From Carya illinoinensis (lineage: Eukaryota; Streptophyta; Magnoliopsida; Fagales; Juglandaceae), in the NCBI RefSeq assembly GCF_018687715.1, contig NC_056753.1, positions 14,565,001 through 14,629,000 of the forward strand: 64,000 nt of DNA, read 5' to 3'. The notes under the pieces are model-generated. The model made no database searches and was not told the DNA's origin. It was given only the letters and a program-made list of their open reading frames with translations. The stretch's first letter is position 1. Each line of letters opens with the position of its first letter. Made by a program: the position numbers and the translations under genes. Positions 34,800-45,373 of the stretch are shown piece after piece.

Positions 34800-36490
34800 A
34801 TAGAGATGCCTCGGGGTTTGCTTGTAGACCTGTGTCAAAGTTAGAGTCTAATTTTTCTAATCATTTGTTTAATAATTCTTCTAATTATGAAGAAATGAGT
34901 GAATAGGGAAATCAACCCACTAGGACCCTTCAAGATTACCTCCACCCTACACGCATAGCCACGCCATCATGTATCATGTTTCCAGTTAATACTCGCAAAC
35001 TAGATTTTAAAACAAGGATGATACAGTTACTCCCTACTTTTATGGCTTGGAAAATGAAAATCCATATGTGCACATTAGGGAGTTTGAGGAAGTAGTAGTG
35101 ACTTTTCATAGTCAAAATGGAATTGATGACATTGTGAGACTTAAGTTCTTTCCTTTTCTCTTTGAAGGATAGAGCTAAGAGTTGGCTATACTCACTGAGA
35201 CCACGATCTATTGGGTCATGGAATGAGATGACTTAGGTCTTCTTTAATAAATACTTTCCCCAATATAAGACCAATGATTTAAAAAGGTAAATCTTCATCT
35301 TTGTACCAAAGGACAGTGAGACTTTAAATCAGTCTTCGGAGAGATTTAAGGAGTTGTTAAGTATGAGTCCTCACCATGGGTCAGCAAATTGGCGCTTGGT
35401 GAGCTATTTTTATGAGAGACTTACATCTAAAGAGGGTCAATTTGTGAAGATGATATGTAATGGTGAGTTCTTACAGAAAGATCCTGATGAGGCCATAGAA
35501 TACCTCAATAAGCTTGCTGAAAAAGCTCACACTTGGACTAAACCTAGTGCTACTAAAAGCACAAATAGGTCACGACCTATAGGAAAGACAAATAGTGGTG
35601 GAATGTAACATCTCAAGGAAGAGGATAATCTAAAAGCTAAGGTTGAGATGCTGACTAGGGAGTTAGATGTGTTAAAGACTAAGGACTTAAAGCCAACACA
35701 CGTGGCTAATTATGCAAAGTCTTTTGGACCATGTTTTGTGTATGACAGGGTAGATCACCTCACCCAAGAGTTTCCCACATTTGCTAAGATGAGAGGGATG
35801 TATGAGGAACAATGTAATGCCTTATGTATGTACAAGAATCCTTTTACACCTTTCTCTGATTCCTATAATTTAGGGTCGCGTAATCACCCCAATTTTAGCT
35901 GGAAGTCTAAAAATTAGTTGCCTGCACAACCTCCTAGATCATATCCTGCACCATATTATGCACCTTCATCTTCTAGGAGTCCTTTAGAAGACACTTTGCA
36001 TGCTTTTATTGAGGTACAACGTATGACTAACCAAAAGTTTGAATCTTTGATTACACAGATTGTTGAAGAAAACAAGAAGATAAAGAGCCAAGTGTCCAAA
36101 GTGATGAGCTCACTAAGTGTGAATGAGTGAGGTAAGTTCCTTTCTCAAACTCAGTCCGCACCTCATGGTCAACACATGGCACAAGAGAATTTGAAGGATG
36201 TGAATGTCATTGTGACATGAAGTGGTAAGTCATTACACATCCCAACAATGAACAAATCAAAGGATGTGGAAAAAAATCAAGATAGTAGTGATGTTGAACT
36301 GCCCAAGGAACCTGAGGTGACAAAGAGTCCTATTACGGTACCATTCCCTCGAGCTTTAAAATCAAGCAAGCGAGCTCTGGATCCTAACAATGAAATCCTA
36401 GAGAATCTAAGGCAGGTAAAAATCAATCTTCCTTTTTTTCATGTGATTAAATAAGTTTCTACTTATGCAAAAGTTCTCAAGGATTTGTTG
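34800..36490 (+). pseudogene. gag: Athila-type gag remnant T1
   Basis: This degraded gag is collinear with T2. Recognisable blocks are MIQLLPTF-like near 35020, DRAKSWLYSLRPRSIGSWNE (around 35170-35225), then a TAG stop at 35234, and FKELLSMSPHHGSANWRLVS (35347-35405). Next come DPDEAIEYLNKLAEKAHTW (35480-35540), and a stop after SGGM near 35606. The knuckle region is damaged: CFVYDRVDHLTQEF shows that the second and fourth Cys-ligand positions have been lost. The reading continues to QVKINLPFFHVIK near 36450 and then breaks off before the protease active site, where a partial LTR follows. Confidence 0.85.
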
Positions 36491-36509
36491 TCCATTATAT
36501 TTATAGGTA

Positions 36510-37210
36510 ACTAAATTCTCAAGTAGGGTTAGGGATGAACTTGCACATTAGATGGTATTTCTAATTTATTGTTAATTCATGTATTTGATTTTCAATTGCT
36601 AAAACTCTTTTGTTTTATCATTCTCAATTCATCGTTGATGTTTTCTTCTCCGAATAATCATAGAATTTATTGTGTTTATGGATTCAGTCATGCTTTTTCT
36701 ATTGAATGGATTAGTTCTTTGATTATGTTTGGATCAATTATTTATCTATATTGATTTAGTTTTTTGCTGCAATATCGCTTCCTGAGTATATTGTCGTCAT
36801 TAGATTTTATCAATAGGGGTAGTAATTCACGTTTTTTAAAAGTGGTGAATGTTTTTTTCAAAGGGTTACATTTGATTTAAGTCTGGTTTATAAATCTATA
36901 CCTTCCGATTGGGAATTGCGGGAATTGAGTTCCTAATTGAGTTATCCAATGAATTAAGAATAATTAAAATACCAGATTTGTGCAAGGGATTCCCGACGCT
37001 CTACTGTTTGTCAAATTTGAGTATTTTTTCTGTTAATCACTTTGCTTCACTTGAATTTACATTTAAAATTAATCTTTGTTCTCTATTACTTATTTAATAT
37101 TTTTTCTTTAGTTTCTTTGTTCCTCTTGCTATTTTTTTAATTTGTCTCCCTGTGGAATCGACACCCCAAATCTGTGCTACAACTACCGCGTTATTCTTTG
37201 GGCGTAATCA
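36510..37210 (+). mobile_element. Partial T-family LTR inside the composite
   Basis: About 700 bp correspond to the 3' part of the T LTR. The left end resembles TTAGGGATGAACTT of the 5' LTR near 33985. The right end is GGAATCGACACCCCAAA, then GGGCGTAATCA at 37210, directly followed by a good primer site. The first half is missing, consistent with a deletion that joined it to the T1 gag. Confidence 0.8.
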
Positions 37211-37215
37211 AATTT

Positions 37216-37235
37216 TGGCGCTGTTGCTGGGGAGA
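37216..37235 (+). promoter_or_regulatory. Primer binding site, tRNA-Asp type (T2)
   Basis: TGGCGCTGTTGCTGGGGAGA lies five bases after the partial LTR. It matches the Athila site TGGCGCCGTTGCCGGGGA with two C-to-T changes. Confidence 0.88.
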
Positions 37236-37383
37236 CGGTAGAAGAATTGTGAGATAGTTTTTCTTTTCAACAGTTTGTAAAGGCGGTAACTTCGTTCCAT
37301 ATTTTAGCTTGCTGCATCTTTTTTTTATTTTCTTTTTCTTTTTGTAGTTTTTTTTAGTGTTGGGTTTTTCTCTACCTTGCATG

Positions 37384-38135
37384 CACAGGTATAGAGACGC
37401 CTTGGGTCGGTTTGCTTGTAGACCTGTGTTAGAGTCAGAGTTTAATTTTTCTGATCATTTGTTTGATAATTCTTCTAATTCTGAGAAAATGAGTGAACAC
37501 GAAGATCAACCCACTAGGACCTTCAAGATTACCTCCACCCTACACGCATAGCCACACCATCATGCATCATGTTTCCAACTAATATTCGCCAATTGGATTT
37601 TAAAACAGGGATGATACAGTTACTCCCTACTTTTCATGGTTTGGAAAATGAAAATCCATATGTGCACATTAGGGAGTTTAAGGAAGTAGTTGCGACTTTT
37701 CATAGTCAAAATGCAACTGATGACATTGTGAGACTTAAGTTCTTTCCTTTCTCTTTGAAAGATAGAGCTAAGAGTTGGCTATACTCATTGAGACCACGAT
37801 CTATTGGGTCATGGAATGAGATGACTCAGGTCTTCTTTAATAAATACTTTCCCCAACATAAGACCAATGCTTTAAAAAGGAAAATCTCCACCTTTGTACA
37901 AAAGGATAGTGAGACTTTCTATCAGTCTTGGGAGAGATTTAAGGAGCTATTAAGTATGTGTCCTCACCATGGATATGATAATTGGCGCTTAGTGAGCTAT
38001 TTTTATGAGGGACTTACAGCTAGAGAGCGTCAATTTATGGAGATGATGTGTAATGGTGAGTTCTTACAGAAAGATCCTGATGAGGCCATAGAATACCTCA
38101 ATGAGCTTGCTGAAAAAGCTCACACTTGGACCTAG
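37384..38135 (+). pseudogene. gag: Athila-type gag, N-terminal and capsid part (T2)
   Basis: The main frame, 37569-38135, contains the retrotransposon gag fold. Blocks are QLDFKTGMIQLLPTFHGLEN, DDIVRLKFFPFSLKDRAKSW, GSWNEMTQVFFNKYFP, ETFYQSWERFKELLSMCPHH and DPDEAIEYLNELAEKAH. An upstream frame (to 37551) holds the N-terminal end. It is shifted by one lost base near 37519 relative to T1, which has ACCCTTC where T2 has ACCTTC. At 38131 T2 lacks five bases (TAAAC) present in T1, which ends this frame and puts the downstream gag into the next ORF. Two small deletions thus split one original gag-pro reading. Confidence 0.9.
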
Positions 38136-40164
38136 TGCTACTGAGAGCACAAATAGGTCACGACCTGCAGGAAACCTAAATGGTGGTGGAATTTACCATC
38201 TCAGGGAAGAAGATAACCTAAAGGCTAAGGTTGAGATGCTCACTAGGGAGCTAGAGGTGTTGAAGAATAAAGACTTAAAGCCAACACACGTGGTTAATCA
38301 TGCAGAGTCTTTTAGACCATGTTTTATGTGTGGCGGGGTAGATCATCTTGCCCAAGAGTGTCCCACATTTGCTGAGATGAGAGGGATGTATGAGGAACAA
38401 TGTAATGCCTTAGGTATGTACATGAAGCCTGTTGCACCTTTCTCTGATACCTACAATCCTGGGTGGCGTAATCACCCCAATTTTATCTGGAAGTCTAAAA
38501 ACCAGCCGCCTGCACAACCCCCTAGATCATATCCTGCACCATATCATGCACCTTCATCTTCTAGGAGTCCTTTAGAAGACACTTTGCATGCTTTTATTGA
38601 GGCACAGAGTAAAACTAATCAAAAGTTTGAATCTTTGATTATGCAGGTTGTTGAAGAAAACAAAGAGATAAAGAGTCATATATCCAAGATAATGAGCTCC
38701 TTGAGTGTGAATGAGCGTGGCAAGTTTCCTTCTCAAGCTCAATCCACACCCCAAGGTCAGCATATGGCACAAAAGAATTTAAAAGAAGTCAATGCCATTA
38801 TGACAAGAAGTGATAAGTCCTTACACATCCCAACAACTGATAAGCAAGAGGATGTTGAAGAGGAACAAAGAAATGATAGCACTGAGTTCCCCAAGGATGC
38901 CGAGGTAATCAAGAGTCCAGTTAAGGTACCATTTCCTCAAGCTTTAAAATCTGGTATGCGAACTTTGGATCCTAGTAATGAAATCTTGGAGAACCTCAGG
39001 CAGGTAAAGATTAACCTTCCTCTTTTGCATGTTATTAAACAAGTTCCCACTTATGCAAAAGTTCTTAAAGATTTGTGTACAGTTAAGAGAAAGCACCATG
39101 TTAAGAAGACAGCATTTCTGACAGAGCAAGTTAGTGCTCTAATTGAGCAACGAATTCCTCCTAAGTACAAAGATCCTGGTTGTCCAACCATTGCATGTAA
39201 TATTGGGAATCATGAGTTTGGGCAAGCCTTGCTAGATCTAGGAGCTAGTGTTAATTTGATGCCTTATTCCATTTATTTGCAGCTTGGTTTGGGTGAAATT
39301 AAGCCTACTTCTGTCGTGCTTCAGTTGGCTGATCGTTCAGTTAAGAAACTGAGAGGGATAGTTGAGGATGTTTTGATCCAAATTGACAAGTTTTATTATC
39401 CTGTTGATTTCTTAATTTTGGACACTCAATCAGTTGTTGAGTCTAACTCTAAAGTTCCTCTCATATTAGGTAGACCTTTCCTTGCTACGGCTAATGCATT
39501 TATAAATTGCAGGAATGGGTTGATGAAGTTATCTTTTGGAAACATGACCATGGAGGTCAACATTTTCCATATTGAGAAGCAGCCAACAGATGACGAGTGC
39601 CACCAAACGTATATAATTGATGCACTCATAGACAAGGGAGTTCACACAACTCATGATTTTGATCCTCTTGAATATTCCCTTATGAATTCTGAGTTTAATT
39701 CATCTGATGTTACTGATATTTGTGCTATTTTTGATGAAACTCAGGATTATGACACACAGGTTTGGCAACAGAAATTTGAGGAGTTGCTTAAGAAATGTGG
39801 AAAACAGATTCCTGTAAGTATGAAAGCACCAAGAGTTAAATTGAAATCTTTGCCTAAGTCTAAAGTCTATAAGGTTAAAATGAAAGCGTTTCATGATAAA
39901 AATATTCTTAGGAAGAGGTTTAAACCTAATGACCGAATATGCTTATATGATTTTGGATCTCACAAGCACAAAAGAAAACTTAGGTTTAGGTGGACTGACC
40001 CATTTCTAGTGAAAAATGTTTTTGTAAATGGGGTAGTAGAAATAGAGGATCCTAAGGATGGTCGGATCTTTAAAGTAAATGGTCAACGCCTTAAAATATT
40101 AATTGATAGGCAAGTTCCAGAAGTGGAAGACATTCCACTTATGGATCCAGTCTATCAACCTTGA
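38101..40164 (+). CDS. Gag knuckle-protease-integrase C-terminus fusion (T2)
   Basis: An uninterrupted 687-codon frame. Residues 74-87 form a CCHC knuckle (C74, C77, H82, C87). Residues 370-495 are the aspartic protease, with active site DLGAS at 379-383, VVLQLADRSVKKLRG and VPLILGRPFLATANAFINC. Residues 497-585 are the linker before RT. At about residue 586 (near 39857) the reading passes straight into the integrase tail: MKAFHDKNILRKRFKPNDR, then LRFRWTDPFLVKNVF and EIEDPKDGRIFKVNGQRLK (residues 593-665). RT, RNase H and the integrase zinc and catalytic domains are absent, yet the join is in frame. The true start is not 38101, because the frame is the continuation of the gag upstream. It could be the coding part of a deletion-derived non-autonomous Athila, or a chance in-frame scar. 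Confidence 0.85.
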   Translation: MSLLKKLTLGPSATESTNRSRPAGNLNGGGIYHLREEDNLKAKVEMLTRELEVLKNKDLKPTHVVNHAESFRPCFMCGGVDHLAQECPTFAEMRGMYEEQCNALGMYMKPVAPFSDTYNPGWRNHPNFIWKSKNQPPAQPPRSYPAPYHAPSSSRSPLEDTLHAFIEAQSKTNQKFESLIMQVVEENKEIKSHISKIMSSLSVNERGKFPSQAQSTPQGQHMAQKNLKEVNAIMTRSDKSLHIPTTDKQEDVEEEQRNDSTEFPKDAEVIKSPVKVPFPQALKSGMRTLDPSNEILENLRQVKINLPLLHVIKQVPTYAKVLKDLCTVKRKHHVKKTAFLTEQVSALIEQRIPPKYKDPGCPTIACNIGNHEFGQALLDLGASVNLMPYSIYLQLGLGEIKPTSVVLQLADRSVKKLRGIVEDVLIQIDKFYYPVDFLILDTQSVVESNSKVPLILGRPFLATANAFINCRNGLMKLSFGNMTMEVNIFHIEKQPTDDECHQTYIIDALIDKGVHTTHDFDPLEYSLMNSEFNSSDVTDICAIFDETQDYDTQVWQQKFEELLKKCGKQIPVSMKAPRVKLKSLPKSKVYKVKMKAFHDKNILRKRFKPNDRICLYDFGSHKHKRKLRFRWTDPFLVKNVFVNGVVEIEDPKDGRIFKVNGQRLKILIDRQVPEVEDIPLMDPVYQP

Positions 40165-41889
40165 CCACACCACCAAGGTATGTGTTTCTTTATTTATTTT
40201 GTTTTGCTTTGTTTTGTTTTTGGTTTTTCTTATTTTCTTTCTTTTCCTTTTTGTTTGCTTTTGTTTTCTTTGTTTTTGATTGCAGGATAGTTTCATTTCG
40301 TCATTTCAGATTACCATCTTTGGTGTTTAGGGAGCTACCCACGTCACTCATCAGGTGTATTCTACCATTTTCAGTTACTCCCCATTCAATTTTGATTCTT
40401 AAACATTGAGGACAAAGTTTCATTTAAGTTAGGGGGTGGTGGTGCAAATTCAGTTTTTAAAATGCTTGTTGGAACTCTGTGGCATATTTTCATGTGTCAA
40501 TTTTTTTTTTCATTTGCATCACACGTGCATCATTTTCACATGTGTACTCATTTTCGTTCATAGCCATCTTCGTGAATTCACCAAACCCACCAAATCATTT
40601 TTTGCTGAAACATTCACAGAATTCTTAATGCACTTATCCAAGTTTTGTGGTAAGATGATGGTTTGACACATGTAGCTAGAGAACTCTTTTGCTTAAGTAT
40701 TCATATGAGTTTGGAGAGGATTGAGAGCATACAAATGCAGTAATTTGTTATAAGCGTTCATTGATCTGTTGAATTGGGCACTTCTTTTGAGAATATCATT
40801 ACATGGTTTGCGGTACAATGGTGGATATACTTGGGATATGACGAAGGTCAACTTAGGATTAACGTTTGAGCCTTTCAAGCTATCCTTTCCATCATAGACC
40901 CCTAGTAGCCAACTTTGAGCCAATAAAACACTTGTAGCTTTTTCTTTTCATATGCCCATATCATCCATGCCTCTCCACATTGGAGTATAACCTATACATA
41001 GATTTTCTTACCCTTTTTACTTCCAAGTGTATACTAGGTGTAGAATTTGTATTTTCTTTCTTTAATTTTATCATTTTCAATTAAAAAAAAGAAGAGAAGA
41101 AGAAGACGACGGAAAAAAAGAGAAGAGTACAAGTTGCAAAGTGTTCAATTGAGTGATCTTCAAAAAAAAAACAAGAAGTTGGTATAGATGGAAAGAATAC
41201 AAAAATGGCATGTGTTTGTCCATCAAATTGTTGAAAAAAAAAAAGAAGAAGAAGGAAAAGCATTATTATTTGATGATATGAAAAGTTTGAGAGTATATTA
41301 AGTGAGAAGTGTGGTCTATTGAGATATTTAATAAAATTCCATTTGTATGTACTTGGAAGTTTTTTAATCCCTTTCATCCTTTTTTTTTTTATATAACCCT
41401 AAAACCAAGCCACATTACAACCTTTTTTGTTGACCATTCTGATCCTAAGTAAGCTGTTGGAAAGATTGATGGAAGTCTCATTTGTTAGTGTTCCTATCAT
41501 AAGATCAATGTTTGCTTGTTGCTTGTACATAATTGCCTAATTTTCCATGAGAGTGTGTATACACCCATTGTCAACTCCATAGAGAGAGCCTTTACACGAA
41601 ACACTATTATACCCGTGAGTTATGGAATTGAACCTTTTGCTTAAGATGTTCTTGATGCTGCATGTGTCAAGGTTAGTGGTACGATGGTTATGGCTTGAAG
41701 AACACACACACACTCTGTGGATTGCTATAGGTGGATTGATCTTGATGGGTTATTGGATTCCTTAGATTGTTTTGATATGTGAATCTGGAAAATGTGATTT
41801 GATGGCCTTTATGTGTGATTTTCTTTGGTCTCTTTCGTTGTTTTAACATGAAAATTGCTAGGGACTAGCAAGGAGTAAGTTGGGGGGTG
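40165..41889 (+). other. 3' untranslated region of T2, ending in polypurine tract
   Basis: No gene. It is collinear with 49020-50550 of T3: TGACCACACCA, AACATTGAGGACAAAGTTTCATTTAAGTT, GGTGGTGGTGCAAATT, TGTAGCTAGAGAACTC and the A/G-rich stretch at 41085-41260. It ends with AGTTGGGGGGTG (41878-41889), a polypurine tract. The expected LTR does not follow, because a B-LTR fragment is joined at 41890. Confidence 0.8.
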
Positions 41890-42586
41890 CCGTTGAGGAA
41901 CTTATTTCAAGAACCTAGATTATATTAAAATCTAAACCCATTGAAGAATCTATCTCAAAAACCCAAATTACAATGGAGGAACGCCACAAAGGTTGTGATT
42001 TACCTTTGATAAGTTCAAACGTTCAATGAAGAACAAGAGAAGATAAACTCAACTTACAATGAATAAAATTCATCAATTTCATAAACTTTCATATTCTGTT
42101 TAAAATGAGGCAATAAGAAGTATTTAAATTAAAACCCTAGGTCAAAATAAACCTCCATCTTCCAAAAATACCACTGAATGAATAGTGTCGCGGCTACAGT
42201 AACTCGAGTACAGTAACCCTCTTGAAACCCTAGTTCAACAAAATAATTACTTTTCCAACATGCCCTTAAGTCTTCATTATAAACTTAATTATTCTAAACT
42301 AATAAAATAAGTCCATTAAATGAATTAAACAAGTTGAAAGCCTTCAAGTGCCCAAAGCCTTTAAGTCATGTTGTTGCCCTCTTCCATAGCTTGTATCAAA
42401 TGAATCAAAACTGGATCTTCATCCTTCAAGCCCATCTTGAATGTTGAGCTCTTGATATACACATCCCAAGTGGATTGCACCAATCCTTGCATTGCTTCCT
42501 TACTTTTCTTATCTCTCGATCTTGTGATTGCCCCATTTGGAACTTGCAAAGGATCTCTAAGGCTCGGTCCACATTAGGGCCCATCA
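41890..42586 (-). mobile_element. Truncated B-family LTR
   Basis: About 697 bp match the C LTR from CCGTTGAGAACTCG to the terminal GGGCCCATCA. The right end is intact and is followed by ATGAG and the T3 protease. The first 100 bp or so of the LTR are missing, and the broken side abuts the T2 polypurine tract. This marks a deletion that also removed the LTR, primer site and gag expected between T2 and T3. Confidence 0.85.
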
Positions 42587-43010
42587 ATGAGTTTGGGCAA
42601 ACTTTGCTAGATTTAGAAGCTAGCGTGAATCTAATGCCATATTATTTTTATTTGCAGCTGGGGTTGAGAGAAATCAAACCAACCACTGTGGTATTACAAT
42701 TGGTTGACCGTTCAGTCAAATTACCCTGAGGTGTGGTAGAGGATGTTCTAATTCAAATTAACAAATTTTATTACCCTATTGATTTCCTAATCCTTGACAC
42801 TAGCTTTGTTGTTGATACTACTTCTAAGATTCCTTTGATTTTAGGTAGGCCTTTCCTTGCCACTACTAATGCTCTTATTGATTGCAAGAATGTGCTCATG
42901 AAGCTGACTTTTGGAAACATGACTCTTGAGGTGAATATCTTCCATATTGTAAAACAGCCAGAAGATGATGACAAGAGCCACCAATAGGGGAGTTTCTACA
43001 GTTCATGATT
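42587..43010 (+). pseudogene. pol: Athila-type protease (T3)
   Basis: Collinear with residues 371-500 of the T2 fusion. The active site reads DLEAS (42610-42624) where T2 has DLGAS, so the essential glycine is lost. A stop follows VDRSVKLP near 42729. The second half is open: VEDVLIQINKFYYPIDFLIL, IPLILGRPFLATTNALIDC and FGNMTLEVNIFH. A stop follows DKSHQ near 42987. It is inactive by both criteria. Confidence 0.9.
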
Positions 43011-43049
43011 TTGATCCCCTTGAGTATTTTCTTATTAATTATGAGTTTA

Positions 43050-43895
43050 ATTCTATCAGTGATCCATCTTATGTAGTTGATATTTATTGCTATTTTTTAT
43101 AGAACTCAGGATTATGACACTCAGGCATGGCAACCAAAGTTTGAGGAGTTGCCTGAGAAAAGTGAAAAACAAATTCCTTCAAGTGTGGAAGCACCCAAAA
43201 TTGAATTGAAGCATCTGCTTAAGGGTTTAAAGCATGCTTTCCTTGGTCCAAGTGATACTTTTCCTGTTATTATCTCATCTGATTTGTTTGAGTCTCAAGG
43301 TGAGAAATAAATTCAGACCCTAAGTGAGCATAAGTCAGCCTTAGGTTGGAGCATTGCTGATATAAAAGGTGTTAGTCCCCTGGTCTGTTCTCATAAAATT
43401 AATTTGGAGAAAGGAACTAGCCCTCGTAGAGACCCACAGCGTAGGCTTAATCCCACTATGAAAGAAGTGATGAAGAATAAACTGTTGAAGCCATTAGATG
43501 TAGGAATTATATATCCTATTGTTAATAGTAAATGGGTAAGTCCTATACAGGTTGTTCATAAAAAGCCAGGTGTTACTGTGGTGAAGAATGATGACCTGGG
43601 AGAGTTAGTCCCTACAAAACTTATAACTGGGTGGCAAATGTACATTGATTACAAAAAATTGAATGCTACCACCCAGAAAGACCAATTTCCTCTCCCTTTT
43701 ATTGTTTCTTGGATGGTTATTCTAGTTATTATCAAATTAAAATTACATCAGAAAACCAAGATAAAACCACTTTCACTTGTCCTTTTGGTACTTATGTTTT
43801 TTGTAGAATGTCATTTGGATTGTGTAATGCACCTATTACTTTTCAATGTTGCATGATGAGCATTTTTAGTGACATGGTTGAAAGTTGCATGGAAG
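43050..43895 (+). pseudogene. pol: Athila-type reverse transcriptase, N-terminal half (T3)
   Basis: The linker before RT (LKGLKHAFLGPSDTFPVIIS, 43219-43280) leads into RT. Blocks are RRLNPTMKEVMKNKLLKPLD, IYPIVNSKWVSPIQVVHKKP and MYIDYKKLNATTQKDQFPLP. A shift near 43710 changes frame to GYSSYYQIKITSENQDKTTF and CPFGTYVFCRMSFGLCNAP, ending MVESCMEV at 43895. A B-family insertion begins at 43896, just upstream of the catalytic box. The frameshift and insertion make it a pseudogene. Confidence 0.9.
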
Positions 43896-45373
43896 TGATG
43901 TGAACCCACAGAATTAGAATCCCTTGAACCCATAATTAATTTGAACAATCACCCAAGAAAGCCAGTATCAAGTCAATTGGATGGAAAATCTAGACCCGTT
44001 AAGAACTCGTTTCAAGAATCTAGATTATTTTAAAATCTAGACCCATTGAAGAACCCATCTCAAGAACCCAAATTATAAGGAGAAACACCACAAAAGTTGT
44101 GATTTACCTTTGATAAGTTCAAACGTTCAATCAATAGTAAGAGGAGATAAACTCACAAAACCCTAGGCTAAAATAAAACCAGCCCTTTACAAAAATACCC
44201 CTAAGTGAATAGTGCGGTGCTTCAATTCTGTGAACAGAGTCGCGCTATAGTAACTCCTTGAATAGTTCAACAAAAATAATAATTTTTCCAACATGCCCTT
44301 AAGTTATTATTCTTATAATAAACACAATTATTTTAAACTAACAAAATAAGCTCTTTTAATGAAATAAATAAGTCCTAGTCCTTCAATAATAATAGGCCCA
44401 AGTTGTGTCTTCCATAGCGTATCACATGGATGAAAACTGGATCTTCTTCTCTCAAACCCATCTTGAATGTTGGTGATAGCTTGTATCACATGGATGAAAA
44501 CTGTATCTCCTTCTCTCAAGCCCATCTTGAATATTGGGCTCTTGCTAGACTCGTCCCAAGTGGATTGCACCAATCCATACATGCTTCCTTGCTCTTCTTG
44601 GCTCTCGATTGTGTGATTACCCCATCAGGAACTTACAAAGGATCTCTAAGGCTCATTCCCCCTCTCCTCAAAAGGATTCAACCTCGAATCTCCACCTGCA
44701 TCGAAGGGAAAAATATCAGTAACATTGAAAATAACAGACACATGATACTTACCTGGAAGATCCACTAGATGTGAAGTATCATTAATTTTCTCAAGAATTT
44801 GAAAAGGTCTATCTAAGGTACTCCTGTCATCAACAAGCAAATGTATCAGAGTTAAAGGAGTTAGTGGATTAAAATCATAAATAACTTCAAAATGGGAATA
44901 TGAAGTAGTAGTATGCAAGGTCGTATTATATGCAAACTCTATAGATGTTAAACAATCCTTCCAAGTTTTTAAATTCTTATGAACAAAAGTGCATAAGAGC
45001 TAAGTATTAGAAACAATACTCCTAGGTACACAATGGAGTCGCACTATCCCCCTAAAAAGTAAGTTAGCTATGTTTGTGGCATTATCAATTTTATGACATG
45101 GAATGAAATGTGACATTTTGCTAAATCTATCCACAACCACAAAAATAAAATCTCTACCCCTTTTTTTCCTAGGCAGCCCCAAAACAAAGTCCACAGATAT
45201 GTCTACCAATGGCTTACTAGGAACGGGTAAGGGTGTATACAACCCATGTGTCAAAAACTTAAATTTGGCCTTTCTACATGTAATGCACCTTTCACAATTG
45301 TGATTGACGTCTCTTTTCATCTTAGGCCAAAAGAAATATTCACGCAAAATGTCCAAGGTTTTTATTCATCTTA
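43896..45373 (-). mobile_element. B-family insertion in T3 RT (B2)
   Basis: Minus-oriented B sequence. The 3' LTR (43896 to about 44655) keeps its terminal TGATGTGAACC but has lost about 20 bp at the other end (the expected TGATGGGCCCC). It is followed by integrase. The internal part breaks off at about 45364, so the 5' LTR, gag, protease and RT are gone. GGAAG occurs directly before 43896 and at 45374-45378, which fits a target duplication, although the right terminus is damaged. Confidence 0.8.
44656..45364 (-). pseudogene. pol: Ty3/gypsy integrase of B2
   Basis: Minus strand from 45364: ILREYFFWPKMKRDV and [11 protein letters not shown] (zinc-binding end), [19 protein letters not shown] and FSKMSHFIPCHK (core). 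A stop follows IVSNT, with a gap where the second and third catalytic residues should be. Then come HTTTSYSHFEVIYDFNPLTP and the integrase tail ILEKINDTSHLVDLPGKY, ending in NPFEERGNEP at about 44650. The end of pol lies right at the purine-rich GAGGAGAGGGGG before the LTR, as expected for this family. It is broken by deletion. Confidence 0.88.

Noticed and set aside
37191..37382. Minus-strand Lys-rich frame
   Set aside because: Antisense of the Athila leader just after the primer site.
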